NCBI GenBank assembly: GCA_020348305.1
Contig: CP070746.1
Span: 5,798,489-5,852,707 of the forward strand
DNA length: 54,219 nt
Reading direction: 5' to 3'
DNA from: Desulfobacterales bacterium
GTDB lineage: Bacteria > Desulfobacterota > Desulfobacteria > Desulfobacterales > JAHEIW01
The number at the start of each line of letters is the position of its first letter. The first letter of the stretch is position 1. Under the pieces are notes generated by a model. It was not told where the DNA came from. It did not search any database and saw only the letters and a program-made list of their open reading frames with translations. Position numbers and translations under genes: made by a program. Positions 26,872 to 35,722 of the stretch are shown here, one piece after another.

Positions 26872-27495
26872 TTAGATGTTGATGAAAAGTCGAAGCGAAT
26901 GGAAAGCCTCTGCAAATTTGACCCTGCCCTGAATGCCTCGAAAGTTTGCACTTGACCGGGCAACTTCGACGATAGAGAGATCCTCAATGTTGGTTTTCAT
27001 CACCTGGGATCGATGGGCTTTGAGTGCTTGTATTTTCTTATCGAGGCTGTCGGCAATATCCACAAACACATGGGGCTTAAAATTTTGGGTAGTGGGCACC
27101 TCGAAGAACAACACATTTCGAATATAGCGCGTTGCGGACATAATGGCCTGGGCAAGGTGCCGGTGGTCCTGGTGGGTGTCGTCCGGAAAGTTGCAGAAAA
27201 TAAAATCCGGCTTTACATCTTTGATGACATCTTCGATTTTGCCGATCAGCTCTTTATCCACAATAAGATGGGTATCTTCATAGCCACCCCAGTAGATATC
27301 CGCGGCGCCCATAATTTCTTTGGAATCCATTTGCTCTGCCACTCGGGTAGCGGTTTGGGCACCAAATCCACCTTGCGTCATAACCAGCAAGAATAAACGG
27401 TGACCTTTCTGGGTGTATTTGATCAACGTACCGCCGCAGCCGACCTCAATGTCATCCGGATGGGCACCGATTGCCAGAATGTTGACTTTATCCAT
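26872..27495 (-). CDS. PIG-L/LmbE-family N-deacetylase
   Basis: A 207-residue zinc-dependent deacetylase of the GlcNAc-PI de-N-acetylase fold. The zinc and catalytic motif AIGAHPDDIEVGCGG lies at the N-terminus, with the second zinc motif region at FPDDTHQDHRHLAQA. The family removes N-acetyl groups from GlcNAc-containing substrates such as sugar nucleotides or lipid-linked sugars. The start MDKVNILAIG is chosen because GAGGGG lies 7 bases upstream. A longer frame adds eleven residues without support. Between an aminotransferase and WbqC, it probably exposes an amino group on a glycan precursor. Confidence 0.9.
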   Translation of the reverse strand: MDKVNILAIGAHPDDIEVGCGGTLIKYTQKGHRLFLLVMTQGGFGAQTATRVAEQMDSKEIMGAADIYWGGYEDTHLIVDKELIGKIEDVIKDVKPDFIFCNFPDDTHQDHRHLAQAIMSATRYIRNVLFFEVPTTQNFKPHVFVDIADSLDKKIQALKAHRSQVMKTNIEDLSIVEVARSSANFRGIQGRVKFAEAFHSLRLFINI

Positions 27496-27714
27496 ATAAT
27501 TCCCCTCAATCAATTTCGACGTCATCAAAAATGCTGCTTTTTATTCACCTTACAGATTGGAAAAAGTTAACCATTTCCGGAGTAATGAATTATTGCAGTA
27601 CTGGCGTACCGGAAACAATGGAGGAGTTACTACGAAATTCAAAAAGTACTCGACATGAAATGCATTCTCTCCGTCCGCAATACTAAGTCGTGGCTGGAAG
27701 CCACTCCCACATAT

Positions 27715-28401
27715 TCATGGATTCGCTTCCCAAATTTTATCCATGCTCTGCGGCCCACAGTTGAAGAGCAAATCCACAATCGACAGATGGGACTGAAACT
27801 GATTGAAGCGCTGCGGATAAACCGGGTGCTTGAATTCTTGAATGACCACCTTAATCCCGTGCTCTTCAAATCGTCCCAGATCCATATATTTTATACCATC
27901 CTGCCCGGACAGATACGTATCCGCCCCGACCGCTTTGCAAATATCCACTAACCGATCGGAAGGATCATCGCTTAGCATTAAACTTGAGGCCAGCATCGTC
28001 GGTTTGCTGTGAAGATTTAGAAACTCTCTGAGACGTTCAATTAAAAATACATTTAAGTCGGATAATAGCACCCAGTTTTCAGAAAAAAAATCTTTAAAAT
28101 GGGCTATATAATCGTTAAAATATGATGCCTTGCTGTAATTCGTGGTGAATGCCTGAAGATGCTTCTTTTTCCACTTCACCACATTATTGATTTCAACTTC
28201 ATTGATTTTTTGGGGAAAGCGGTACTGAACGGGAACGGTTATCCATTGCCAGCTTTGAGCGGTTTTAATTCGGTTGCGATTTTGCCATTCGTTTTTCTTA
28301 TACTGAACGTTATCCAAATAACAAAAAACGTCTGCTTTGCTCATCTTATCGAAATAGCCGAGCCATGGAAGATACTGAGGTTGATGAATTGCGACAATCA
28401 A
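27715..28401 (-). CDS. WbqC-family protein (probable TTG start)
   Basis: A ~228-residue protein with the WbqC hallmark IVAIHQPQYLPWLGYFDKM at its N-terminus, then NVQYKKNEWQNRNRIKT, WITVPVQ and QDGIKYMDLGRFEEHGIKV. WbqC proteins occur in O-antigen and exopolysaccharide clusters. They are thought to belong to N-acyl or amidating steps on sugars, but the reaction is not established. No ATG precedes the conserved motif. I place the start at TTG because family members begin with M(K)IAIHQPxYLPW and GGAG lies about 10 bases upstream. The frame stays open 46 codons further upstream, but those codons run through an inverted-repeat element and encode Pro/Arg-rich text unlike the family. Confidence 0.85.
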   Translation of the reverse strand: MIVAIHQPQYLPWLGYFDKMSKADVFCYLDNVQYKKNEWQNRNRIKTAQSWQWITVPVQYRFPQKINEVEINNVVKWKKKHLQAFTTNYSKASYFNDYIAHFKDFFSENWVLLSDLNVFLIERLREFLNLHSKPTMLASSLMLSDDPSDRLVDICKAVGADTYLSGQDGIKYMDLGRFEEHGIKVVIQEFKHPVYPQRFNQFQSHLSIVDLLFNCGPQSMDKIWEANP

Positions 28402-28445
28402 TCTGGGTCTGCTCCAAGATCTCTTAGAAGTCGGGCGGGCCTCTG

Positions 28446-28610
28446 CAGGCTGTCCAACAACCCTTGCAATTCCACGAATAGCCCTGCCCCTTGACGAGGG
28501 AGGGTTTGGGTGGGGGTGATAAAATTGGTGAGAAATCAAGATCTTATCTGACCACCCTCCCCTTAATCCCCTCCCATCAAGGGAGGGAAAACGAGTTGTT
28601 GGACAGCCTG
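28446..28610. repeat. MITE-like 165-bp element with 16-bp terminal inverted repeats
   Basis: CAGGCTGTCCAACAAC (28446-28461) is exactly complementary to GTTGTTGGACAGCCTG (28595-28610). Inside, CCCCTTGACGAGGGAGGG and CCCTCCCATCAAGGG are nearly complementary, and GGGTGGGGGTG pairs with CACCCTCCCC, so the whole element can fold into a long imperfect hairpin. It carries no transposase frame. It sits 45 bases upstream of the WbqC start and may have separated that gene from an older promoter. Confidence 0.75.
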
Positions 28611-28954
28611 TCTGTGTCCGCCTGATTTGGTCGGTACTGAGGCCGCTCCGACTTAGGTCAAAGCATTAAAATTATGGGCCTTAACAAACAACTCACCTCA
28701 GAAAATCGAAAAGCTATCATTGATTGAATAAAATATATCATACACCATATGCTTTATCAAATTTCCAAAATTTGCCGAGGATTCTTCTCTTGACTCTTTA
28801 GACCAAATACGAAAAGATTAATCATTACAAAAAATTTGCAACCGTTTCAGAGCTTCAGGGTTCACGGGTTCAGTGTTTAGAGGTTCGGGGTTCACGTCAA
28901 CTCTGAACCTGTGAACAATTAGGGGAGAAAGGAAATCCTGAACAACGAACCTCT
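28611..28954. other. Intergenic region with a GGTTC-type repeat block
   Basis: The first 230 bases are AT-rich with no gene. From about 28853 to 28950 a loose repeat of CAGGGTTCACGGGTTCAG and its complement CTGAACCTGTGAAC appears, of the same style as the blocks near 14440 and 31120. AGGGGAGAAAGGAAA at 28921 may serve as a ribosome site or leader for the following gene, but it lies ~20 bases from the GTG. No terminator was identified. Confidence 0.5.
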
Positions 28955-30490
28955 GTGAATGTCTACCTTAAACGACTTAAGAAACGAATGACCGGTTCTC
29001 AAAAATCTCATTTCTTCCATCCCGCTGTTTTACTTCTCCTGGGCCTGATAACCGCCCAAGTCATCGCAACCATCCAGGTCTATTTATCCAATCTGAATCT
29101 ATATGCCGCAGTGAAGGTCATAACCGATACGGGTTACCTTGCGGTACCCAATCAAAATATCATGCCCAAGCTTAAAGAATTTGCTCCGGCCTTTTACGGA
29201 GGGATATTTTTCAGTCTGAGTATCGGTGCGGGAATATCGCTAGCCTCCTTAGCGGCGGCGTGGACGTGGGATCGTATTCTTGTCCGGAATAAGCATGTGC
29301 TGATACTCTATTTGTTGTTTTGGTTGGGATTGATTTTGTTTTTAATCGCAAGCGGATTTAGCCTGTTTGTCACGCTATATATCTTAGCTATTCCTTTGAT
29401 TGTCTTTTGGGCCACCATCAAAATTCTATCAAAACGGAGTCAACCTGATAACAACCGCTATTTTCTAATTCATCTGATTCCGGTAGTCGTTCTGGCTATT
29501 TTTTGGTCCACCCAATACGACCGTTATCTTTTCTTGGACTTAAGGGATTATCTCCTTTTTTCCAATCCGATTGGCAAAAAGGTCACCGATTTCTACTACA
29601 CCTATACCCTTTATGCGGCCGAAGCGTTCAAATCGTTAAATCAAAAAACCCTCAAGACCTGCAGACTCACAAATTTTTCTGAAAAGAACCTTGCCCGGCT
29701 TATTGAGCGCAAGTTAATATATTTTGATTATCTCCCGGTTGATACCGATGAATCGATTGACTTAAAAATCATTCAAAGCAGCGATTATCTTGTTTTTGAA
29801 AATCATGGTCGAAAGATTTTAAAAATCACGGCAAACGATTTCCTCTCAAAGACAAGAGTTACATTAAACCGGTTTTCTAGACAAACCGATCGTTTTGTTA
29901 ACTTTCGAAAACTCACTTTCCTTTGCGTGGTATTCGGCTATCCGCTCACGTTGTATATTTTATTTCATGCACTTTTCTGGGTCATCACCCGCTTATTTGT
30001 AGATTACCGAAAAGCCGCAGTAATATCCTCGATCGTATGTCTAGTAATTAGCCTTCTTATACTCGTTGCCTTTTTGCTTTCCAGAAGTCCAAAGATTGAA
30101 GAACACGAGTTAACAAAAAATCTCAACTCCGATCGCTGGCAAACACGTGTGTCAGCACTCAGATTCATTGAAGAAAAAAAAATCGAAATCAGTCAACTTA
30201 AAGACTATTCTAAAATTGCGACGAGTTTACATATACCTGAGCGTTATTGGTTTGTAAAAGTGCTGGCCAACAGTCGGGAACCTGAAACGTTCGGAGCAAT
30301 TTTAGAATTGTTGAATGATTCCAACATTAATGTGGTATCCATGGCCTACTCGGCTTTGGCTCAGCGAAAAGATCCTCGTGCCGTTAAAGAGATTCTTGAG
30401 CGAATTAAGATTTCAGATAACTGGTACAGCCAGCTATACGCTTATAAAGCCCTAAGAGCCCTGGGATGGAGACAAAAAAGATTACGCTGA
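28955..30490 (+). CDS. Multi-pass membrane protein with C-terminal HEAT-like repeats
   Basis: A 511-residue protein of unknown function. Hydrophobic segments lie near residues 25-45, 85-105, 118-160, 175-190, 325-350 and 355-385. The cytosolic or periplasmic tail (~395-511) contains alpha-helical units with the HEAT pattern (NLNSDRWQTRVSALRFIEE, then AILELLNDSNINVVSMAYSA and DPRAVKEILERI). HEAT repeats usually bind protein partners. Start choice is uncertain: GTG lies within a GAACCTCTGTGAA repeat unit, while the first in-frame ATG is 33 bases further on (MTGSQKSHF). The last 25 bases overlap the CPBP protease gene, implying coupled translation and perhaps a joint membrane function. I do not recognise a named family. 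Confidence 0.75.
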   Translation: MNVYLKRLKKRMTGSQKSHFFHPAVLLLLGLITAQVIATIQVYLSNLNLYAAVKVITDTGYLAVPNQNIMPKLKEFAPAFYGGIFFSLSIGAGISLASLAAAWTWDRILVRNKHVLILYLLFWLGLILFLIASGFSLFVTLYILAIPLIVFWATIKILSKRSQPDNNRYFLIHLIPVVVLAIFWSTQYDRYLFLDLRDYLLFSNPIGKKVTDFYYTYTLYAAEAFKSLNQKTLKTCRLTNFSEKNLARLIERKLIYFDYLPVDTDESIDLKIIQSSDYLVFENHGRKILKITANDFLSKTRVTLNRFSRQTDRFVNFRKLTFLCVVFGYPLTLYILFHALFWVITRLFVDYRKAAVISSIVCLVISLLILVAFLLSRSPKIEEHELTKNLNSDRWQTRVSALRFIEEKKIEISQLKDYSKIATSLHIPERYWFVKVLANSREPETFGAILELLNDSNINVVSMAYSALAQRKDPRAVKEILERIKISDNWYSQLYAYKALRALGWRQKRLR

Positions 30491-31110
30491 ATACGCTTGT
30501 GTTTTCTGCTGCAGCGGTAGTTTCAATTGAATTGGCGGCTAGAGTTGCAATTTCACAAGGTGGTTTACCGCCATTAATTGGGCTAGGACTAGCACGTCTG
30601 GTTCAAATCTGTTTCATGCTGATGTTTATTCGACTCCGGGAAAAGAATTTTGATTCTATCGGGATTGCTCCAGCAAATATTTCAGCGGGACTGAAAAAAG
30701 GCGTGATCTGGTCTCTTTGTTTTGGCCTTGCCGTAGGCTTGCTTTTTATCATTTTCTTGTTTTCCGGGATTAACGTGCTCGAGCTTTTTCAAACATCAAT
30801 TCCCTTCAGTCATAAAAATATTTTTCTTTTCTTTTCTGTCGGAGCCGTAATTGGACCAATAGCCGAGGAAATCTTCTTCAGGGGCATCATCTATGGTTTC
30901 TTCAGGCAATCGGGCTTTACAATAGCTCTGATTTTAAGCACCGCACTATTTGCTTTTCCTCACCTGGCGGGTCCCGGCATCCCCCTCACCCAAGTGGTCG
31001 GAGGCCTCTTGTTTGCAGTGGCCTATGAGGTAGAAAAAAATCTAATCGTTCCTATCGTTATCCACTCGCTGGGAAATCTAGCTATATTTAGCCTTTCTTT
31101 TATTGCATAA
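30466..31110 (+). CDS. CPBP-family intramembrane glutamic endopeptidase
   Basis: A 214-residue integral membrane protein with six or seven helices. The CPBP/Rce1 motifs are visible: motif 1 IAEEIFFRGIIYGFFRQ (EExxxR), motif 2 LFAFPHLAG (FxxxH-like), and motif 3 VIHSLGNLAIF (HxxxN). In Rce1 these residues form the glutamate-activated water site for CAAX proteolysis. Bacterial relatives serve in bacteriocin immunity, peptide maturation or unknown roles. It overlaps the upstream HEAT-repeat membrane gene by 25 bases, so the two are one unit. It is 1.5 kb from the end of the RiPP cassette but on the other strand, so a link to peptide processing is only speculative. Confidence 0.9.
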   Translation: METKKITLNTLVFSAAAVVSIELAARVAISQGGLPPLIGLGLARLVQICFMLMFIRLREKNFDSIGIAPANISAGLKKGVIWSLCFGLAVGLLFIIFLFSGINVLELFQTSIPFSHKNIFLFFSVGAVIGPIAEEIFFRGIIYGFFRQSGFTIALILSTALFAFPHLAGPGIPLTQVVGGLLFAVAYEVEKNLIVPIVIHSLGNLAIFSLSFIA

Positions 31111-31116
31111 GTACCG

Positions 31117-31206
31117 TTCTGGGTTCTGGGTTCTGGGTTCAGGCCAGCGGCTGGGCTGAACCCTGAACCCTGAACCTATGAACCCAGAACCCAGAACCTG
31201 TGAACG
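31117..31206. repeat. Hairpin-forming tandem GGGTTCT/GAACCC repeat block
   Basis: The left half is tandem TTCTGGG units. The middle is GGCCAGCGGCTGGGCTG (31142-31158). The right half is tandem GAACCCT, then GAACCCA units, complementary to the left half. The block can fold into a long hairpin. Its central 17-mer is the exact reverse complement of 14462-14478, marking both as members of one dispersed family. It could act as a terminator after the CPBP gene. Confidence 0.8.
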
Positions 31207-31453
31207 CTTGCTAGCAGTATTACTCCATCTGATATATACCCATCATATTGAATACGCTTATACGCCTAAATCCGCGTGGCTTGGGAGGTTTCCGTTGACT
31301 TCTGACAGAATTTTTTTTATACTTAATCGAAATAACTACCAATGCTATTTCAAGTCAATTACTGCCCCTAAAAGGGAGGGGGCTCTATCAATTATTTTTC
31401 TCACCAGGCGCAGAGCTTGCAAAGATTGATTTTTTTTTGTAGATCGAGTAGAC
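31207..31453. other. Leader region of the OmpA-like gene
   Basis: Non-coding as far as seen. A plus-strand frame that begins in the repeat block and crosses this region encodes an unlikely peptide and is not called. A promoter for the OmpA-like gene should be here. Only a weak GAG ribosome site precedes its ATG. Confidence 0.35.
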
Positions 31454-32569
31454 ATGCTAAAACATTTTAAAATAGTTATCTTCGTTACTGTGATCTTATT
31501 TCTCTTCCCGGGCCTATTGTTGGCAGATCTCATAGTACTAAAAAATGGAGATAAGCTTTACGGAAAAATTCAAAACAGATATTTTTCGCTCGATTCGCCA
31601 TATGGCAAAATTGTTATCAAATACGATTTTATCAAAAAGCTTACCCTCGATGAAAACAAACCGGCTGCCGTTTGGTTTCAATCAATAAACAATGATATAT
31701 TTAGCGGCATTTTATTAATAGACGAAGTGCAAATACGTTTAGATAACGGCCAACAGAAATCCATCAACACTAACAAGATTGAAAGGATAAGAATTGACAG
31801 CCGGGACTCAAGCTATAAGATTACGACTGCCATCTTTACGATGAAAAATACCGATAAATTTTCAGGTAAGTTACTCACTGCCGATTTAACGATTAAGTCC
31901 GGTTATCTGGAAAAGCTCATCCGGAGTGAAACGATAACGCGAATTGAGATGAATTCCGGCGAACAGGGCGATGTAAGAATTCTTTTAAACAGCGGAGATA
32001 TTATAACCGGCAAACTGTTGGAACAACAATTCCAGGTTGCCCCCGATGTAATCGGCCAATTAACAATTGACAAATCCAAGCTAAGCTCCATTCAGTTTAA
32101 TGCACAAAAAATGGTACTCAACGAATATATCAAGCTGTCTCAATCTGAATTGGATTCAGACGGGGATGGTATTGCAAATCACCTGGATAAATGTCCGCAA
32201 ACGCCCAAAGGCATTCCGGTAGATGCTCGGGGCTGCATGGCGATGAAAGACATACTCTTCGATTTCGATAAATTCAATCTTCGCGGAGAATATTATTCGG
32301 TTCTGTATAAAGTTGTTTCTACATTGATGAAAAATTCATCCCTCAACGTCGAAATCAAGGGGCATACCGACAACATCGGTACCGCTGAGTATAATCAGAA
32401 TCTGTCTGAATCCCGCGCCCTAGAGGTCAAATGGTATTTGATAAATAAGGGAGTTGATAAGGAACGGATTTCAACAATCGGATACGGGTATACAAAAAAT
32501 AAAGCTTCCAACGACACCGCCGCCGGTCGGACGCTAAACCGCAGAGCCGAGATTTTGATCATGGAGTAA
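31454..32569 (+). CDS. OmpA-family protein with N-terminal beta repeats and a thrombospondin-3-like linker
   Basis: A 371-residue exported protein with signal peptide FKIVIFVTVILFLFPGLLLA. Residues ~25-225 contain four similar beta units (LKNGDKLYGKIQ, INNDIFSGILL, MKNTDKFSGKLLT, LNSGDIITGKLLEQ). A calcium-binding thrombospondin type 3 segment follows (SDGDGIANHLDKCPQTPKG). The C-terminal OmpA domain (~265-371) carries DILFDFDKFNLR, the peptidoglycan-contacting EIKGHTDNIGTAEYNQNLSE with its Asp, and the later Arg in LNRRAEI. Such proteins anchor the outer membrane to peptidoglycan. The N-terminal repeats replace the usual eight-stranded barrel and suggest a periplasmic adaptor. It converges on the ABC exporter gene of the RiPP cassette, 30 bases away. 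Confidence 0.88.
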   Translation: MLKHFKIVIFVTVILFLFPGLLLADLIVLKNGDKLYGKIQNRYFSLDSPYGKIVIKYDFIKKLTLDENKPAAVWFQSINNDIFSGILLIDEVQIRLDNGQQKSINTNKIERIRIDSRDSSYKITTAIFTMKNTDKFSGKLLTADLTIKSGYLEKLIRSETITRIEMNSGEQGDVRILLNSGDIITGKLLEQQFQVAPDVIGQLTIDKSKLSSIQFNAQKMVLNEYIKLSQSELDSDGDGIANHLDKCPQTPKGIPVDARGCMAMKDILFDFDKFNLRGEYYSVLYKVVSTLMKNSSLNVEIKGHTDNIGTAEYNQNLSESRALEVKWYLINKGVDKERISTIGYGYTKNKASNDTAAGRTLNRRAEILIME

Positions 32570-32599
32570 AATGATTTCGGATTGCGGATTTAGTTCTAT

Positions 32600-34450
32600 T
32601 TATTTGCTGCTATTTGAAAATATAGGCTCTTTGTCCGAAATAGATTGCTGATAAGTTGCTATCGACTGGTAGTAATCATTGGCGTTTAAAAGAGATTGAT
32701 GGGTCCCGCCGTCAACGAGTCGATTTCCATTTATCAAAAGAATTCTATCCATCTGCCGGATAGTCGAGAGACGGTGTGTGGCGACAAATAATGTTTTTTG
32801 TCGAACCGCATCGGGAATCGCCTCAAAGATTGACTTTTCCATTTGGCTGTCCAAAGCGGCGGTGGGCTCATCCAAGATCAGTATGTCCGGATCCTTGATC
32901 AAAGCCCGGGCGATCGCAATCCGTTGTTTTTGCCCTTCAGATAGCTTAACGCCCTTTTCCCCGATATTCGTCTCATAGCCCTTCGGCAGGGTTTTGATAA
33001 CGTCATGCATACCGGCAACGCGCGCAGCTTTTTCGACCATGTTCGTATCCGCATCAGGTATTCCGTAGCGGAGATTCTCGATGATGGTACCGTCCAGAAG
33101 CCGCGGTTGTTGGGAAACATATCCGATGCGCTGCCGCAATGAACTTACATCGCAATCTGAAGCCGGCAGACCATCAAAATAAATCTCTCCTGCCGTGGGG
33201 CGGTAAAAGCGTAAGATTATACTTATCAGGGTTGTCTTGCCTACACCGCTGCCCCCAACAATTGCAACCTTTTCACCGGGTTTGATATGAAGACTAACAT
33301 CTTTGAGCACAGGTTCGCAGCCGTTGTAGGCAAAAGAAACATCCTTGAATTCAATTTCACCAATCAACCTTTCAACCTTACAACCGGAACCCATGTTTTC
33401 TTCGGGAATGATGTCAAAAAGCGCCGACACACGCTCCAGGGCTGCCAGGGCCTTCTGAAGTTGCAGGTTTGCCGAAGCCAAAAATTGTGCCGGACCAAAC
33501 ACATAGGCCAAATAGGCTTGATAAGCCAGTAGGGATCCCAACGTCCACTGACCTTTAATCACCCAAAAAGCGCCGACTGCTAAAACGACGGCACGGGCCA
33601 TTCCGGGCACGGAATTGATCGCTAAATTAGCCAATGAGACCACGCTGGTTTGTTCCAACGAGACTTGAAAAACCTTCTTCAACGCATTCATCAATCCTTT
33701 TTGGGTTCGATCCTCCGTAGCGTAAGCTTTGATCAACGGTGCTTCAGAAAGTGTCTCCTGGAAACGGCTTGAGATCTTCGCTTTTTGCTCCATGCTCTGA
33801 TGGCTTAAGATGTGAATTTTGCCGGAAAAAAAGCGAATACAGTATCCAATACCCGGCAAGAGGATTAAAACAGTAATCGATAGCCGCCACTCCAAATAAA
33901 ACAATAGGCCGATGCCGCCAGCAAAGCGTATGATATTGCTGATGACATGTATCATTGTGCAGGAAAAAAACCAGCGGATTCCCTCGACATCTGTTGTAAG
34001 ACGTGACATCAAGTAACCGGTCTGATTGTCGTCGAAAAATGACTTGGGAAAACGCAGCACACGGGCAATCAGATCCTGATGAATGTCAAGGGTGATGCGC
34101 CGCTCAAAGCGGGCAAAATAAAAGTCCTCTAAAACGCGCAAAAGTTTTTCGGCTGCTAAAAAGCCGATCAGCAGGACAATAGCGCTGGCCAGAAGTTCTA
34201 GTTGGCGTCCCAAGATGACCTCGTCGATCAGATAGCGGGTGATCAAAGGCGGCGGAAAACCGCATAGGGAAGCCAAAATAATAAGCCAAAAACCGACCAG
34301 TCCCTTGCGCCAGTGGCGCTGGTAGTAAGGTTGGAGTTTTTTCAGATTGCCCCTGGTACTGCCATAGCCGCCGGTACCCACGATACGGTCTGCGGGCAGT
34401 TTGCGCGCAAGGCCTCGTTTTAAATATGTAAACCAGCTATTTATCACCAT
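32600..34450 (-). CDS. ABC exporter (fused permease and ATPase), last gene of the RiPP cassette
   Basis: A 616-residue half-transporter. The N-terminal ~350 residues carry six membrane helices of the ABC_membrane type. The ATPase follows: Walker A GGSGVGKTT, Q-loop YVSQQPRLLDG, signature LSEGQKQRIAIARAL, Walker B ILILDEPTAALDS and H-loop ATHRLS. No C39 peptidase domain precedes the membrane domain, so it cannot cleave leaders itself. That fits the separate S26-type peptidase three genes upstream. The ATG follows the nucleotidyltransferase stop directly (TAGATG), so translation is coupled. Family members export lipids, drugs or peptides. Context points to the mature cassette peptide as cargo, which is inference. 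Confidence 0.9.
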   Translation of the reverse strand: MVINSWFTYLKRGLARKLPADRIVGTGGYGSTRGNLKKLQPYYQRHWRKGLVGFWLIILASLCGFPPPLITRYLIDEVILGRQLELLASAIVLLIGFLAAEKLLRVLEDFYFARFERRITLDIHQDLIARVLRFPKSFFDDNQTGYLMSRLTTDVEGIRWFFSCTMIHVISNIIRFAGGIGLLFYLEWRLSITVLILLPGIGYCIRFFSGKIHILSHQSMEQKAKISSRFQETLSEAPLIKAYATEDRTQKGLMNALKKVFQVSLEQTSVVSLANLAINSVPGMARAVVLAVGAFWVIKGQWTLGSLLAYQAYLAYVFGPAQFLASANLQLQKALAALERVSALFDIIPEENMGSGCKVERLIGEIEFKDVSFAYNGCEPVLKDVSLHIKPGEKVAIVGGSGVGKTTLISIILRFYRPTAGEIYFDGLPASDCDVSSLRQRIGYVSQQPRLLDGTIIENLRYGIPDADTNMVEKAARVAGMHDVIKTLPKGYETNIGEKGVKLSEGQKQRIAIARALIKDPDILILDEPTAALDSQMEKSIFEAIPDAVRQKTLFVATHRLSTIRQMDRILLINGNRLVDGGTHQSLLNANDYYQSIATYQQSISDKEPIFSNSSK

Positions 34451-35722
34451 CTATACCTGTTGTCCGGATGCACGAATCCGTTTCATGACAAGTTCCACAA
34501 ACCATCTACGCCAGCGGCGGACGTAGGAGAGGGGAAGCAGCCAATTGCGCGATGGCGGGTAGCACATGCGCACCATCTGCGGATGCGGAAAAAGAAGACG
34601 AAACAAAGAGCTCGCCATCGCCGATACTCCCCCAGGTCGTTTCAGGTAGCGCCGCAGCAAAACGCCTGCCCAATGCGACCTGCTTGAGTGGGACCACGTC
34701 ATTCGTTCGTCCGCTGTGGGTCGGGGCCAGCTGTTGAAGTTTCTAAATCCATCTGGCAGCCGCAGCCCGGTCCACACCAGAGCCATTTTCAGACAGTGTT
34801 CCACAGCCAGGCGGGCCCTCCAGGTAACGCTCCTATCTGGCAACACCTCCCAATCTTCGGGTATACGAAGGCCGCGGGCGAGCAAGGCAATGTCGTAAAT
34901 CCAGACAAGGCGAATATCTCGCCGATGAATCAGGGCTAAGTGAATGGCCGCATGAATGAGGGCATCCACGGGGTGCATCGTCTCAAAAGCCAGGTCAGAT
35001 TTCTCAACCGTGCTGGCTCGCCGGAAAAGGTCCTCCAACCTACCCCCACCACAGTCTTTGAAAAAAGGGTGCAGCTCCCAATGCACCCAGTGGAGATCTA
35101 CAGGGAGGTTGTCTTTCGGGTGCTTTTTGTGAACGTATTCCTCCTCCCGAAAAAAATCTCTGGTGACCTCGAACCTCTTGCCCAGGCAACCGTAACCCAG
35201 ATCTTCGAGGATTTTTCGGGCCTTCCTAGTCTGCTTCGGAAGCACCAGCAGATCCAAGTCACTGCCGGGCCTCAATGCAGGATCGGGATAAACAGAAAAG
35301 CCCAGAGCAGGGCCCCTCAACACCAAGAATCGAACCCCTTCCGTTTTAAACGCATCCAGAATTTCTCCGAGTTGCCTCTCCAGACGCAGAGAGCGAACAC
35401 GGCTTTCATGAAACGTCCTCCTTAACTGGCGGTTAACTTCTCCCGGTGGAAGGCATTCCTGCGGCAAGGAACCGATGCGCCAATAAAGCAGCGGGGCGAT
35501 CCAATGGGGCTTTAGCAGAGCAAAGAAATCATGCCATTGATCAGCAGTTGCCGCCGGAGCTATAGGAATCTCATTGCTTAGCAGTGACCCAATATAGGTT
35601 AGGATATTGGATGGGAGTTTGAAAAGCGCATTCCTCGGCTCACCGCAAAGCTTGAAATCGGGATGATTGCCGTACCACAGCTCTTTCAAGGATGAGGTTT
35701 TCAAGGAGATCTGGTCATTCAT
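34451..35722 (-). CDS. PF14907-type nucleotidyltransferase family protein in RiPP cassette
   Basis: A 423-residue protein with the minimal nucleotidyltransferase signature: VLRGPALGFSVYP followed by RPGSDLDLLVLPKQTRKA, where SDLDLLV holds the metal-binding Asp pair. It then has a third carboxylate region (PVDLHWVHWEL) and a helical C-terminal half. This is the layout of the family encoded in lasso-peptide clusters such as PadeN beside an HPr-kinase-like enzyme. In such clusters it is linked to modification of the phosphorylated peptide, though the chemistry is not fully settled. The start MNDQISLK is chosen because its ATG overlaps the peptidase stop (ATGA). A longer frame would add 18 residues inside the upstream gene. 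Its partner here would be the ScmC-like HprK homologue two genes upstream. Confidence 0.82.
   Translation of the reverse strand: MNDQISLKTSSLKELWYGNHPDFKLCGEPRNALFKLPSNILTYIGSLLSNEIPIAPAATADQWHDFFALLKPHWIAPLLYWRIGSLPQECLPPGEVNRQLRRTFHESRVRSLRLERQLGEILDAFKTEGVRFLVLRGPALGFSVYPDPALRPGSDLDLLVLPKQTRKARKILEDLGYGCLGKRFEVTRDFFREEEYVHKKHPKDNLPVDLHWVHWELHPFFKDCGGGRLEDLFRRASTVEKSDLAFETMHPVDALIHAAIHLALIHRRDIRLVWIYDIALLARGLRIPEDWEVLPDRSVTWRARLAVEHCLKMALVWTGLRLPDGFRNFNSWPRPTADERMTWSHSSRSHWAGVLLRRYLKRPGGVSAMASSLFRLLFPHPQMVRMCYPPSRNWLLPLSYVRRWRRWFVELVMKRIRASGQQV

Noticed and set aside
31178-31429. 83-codon plus-strand frame downstream of the CPBP gene
   Set aside because: It begins inside the GAACCC repeat block and encodes no recognisable protein.
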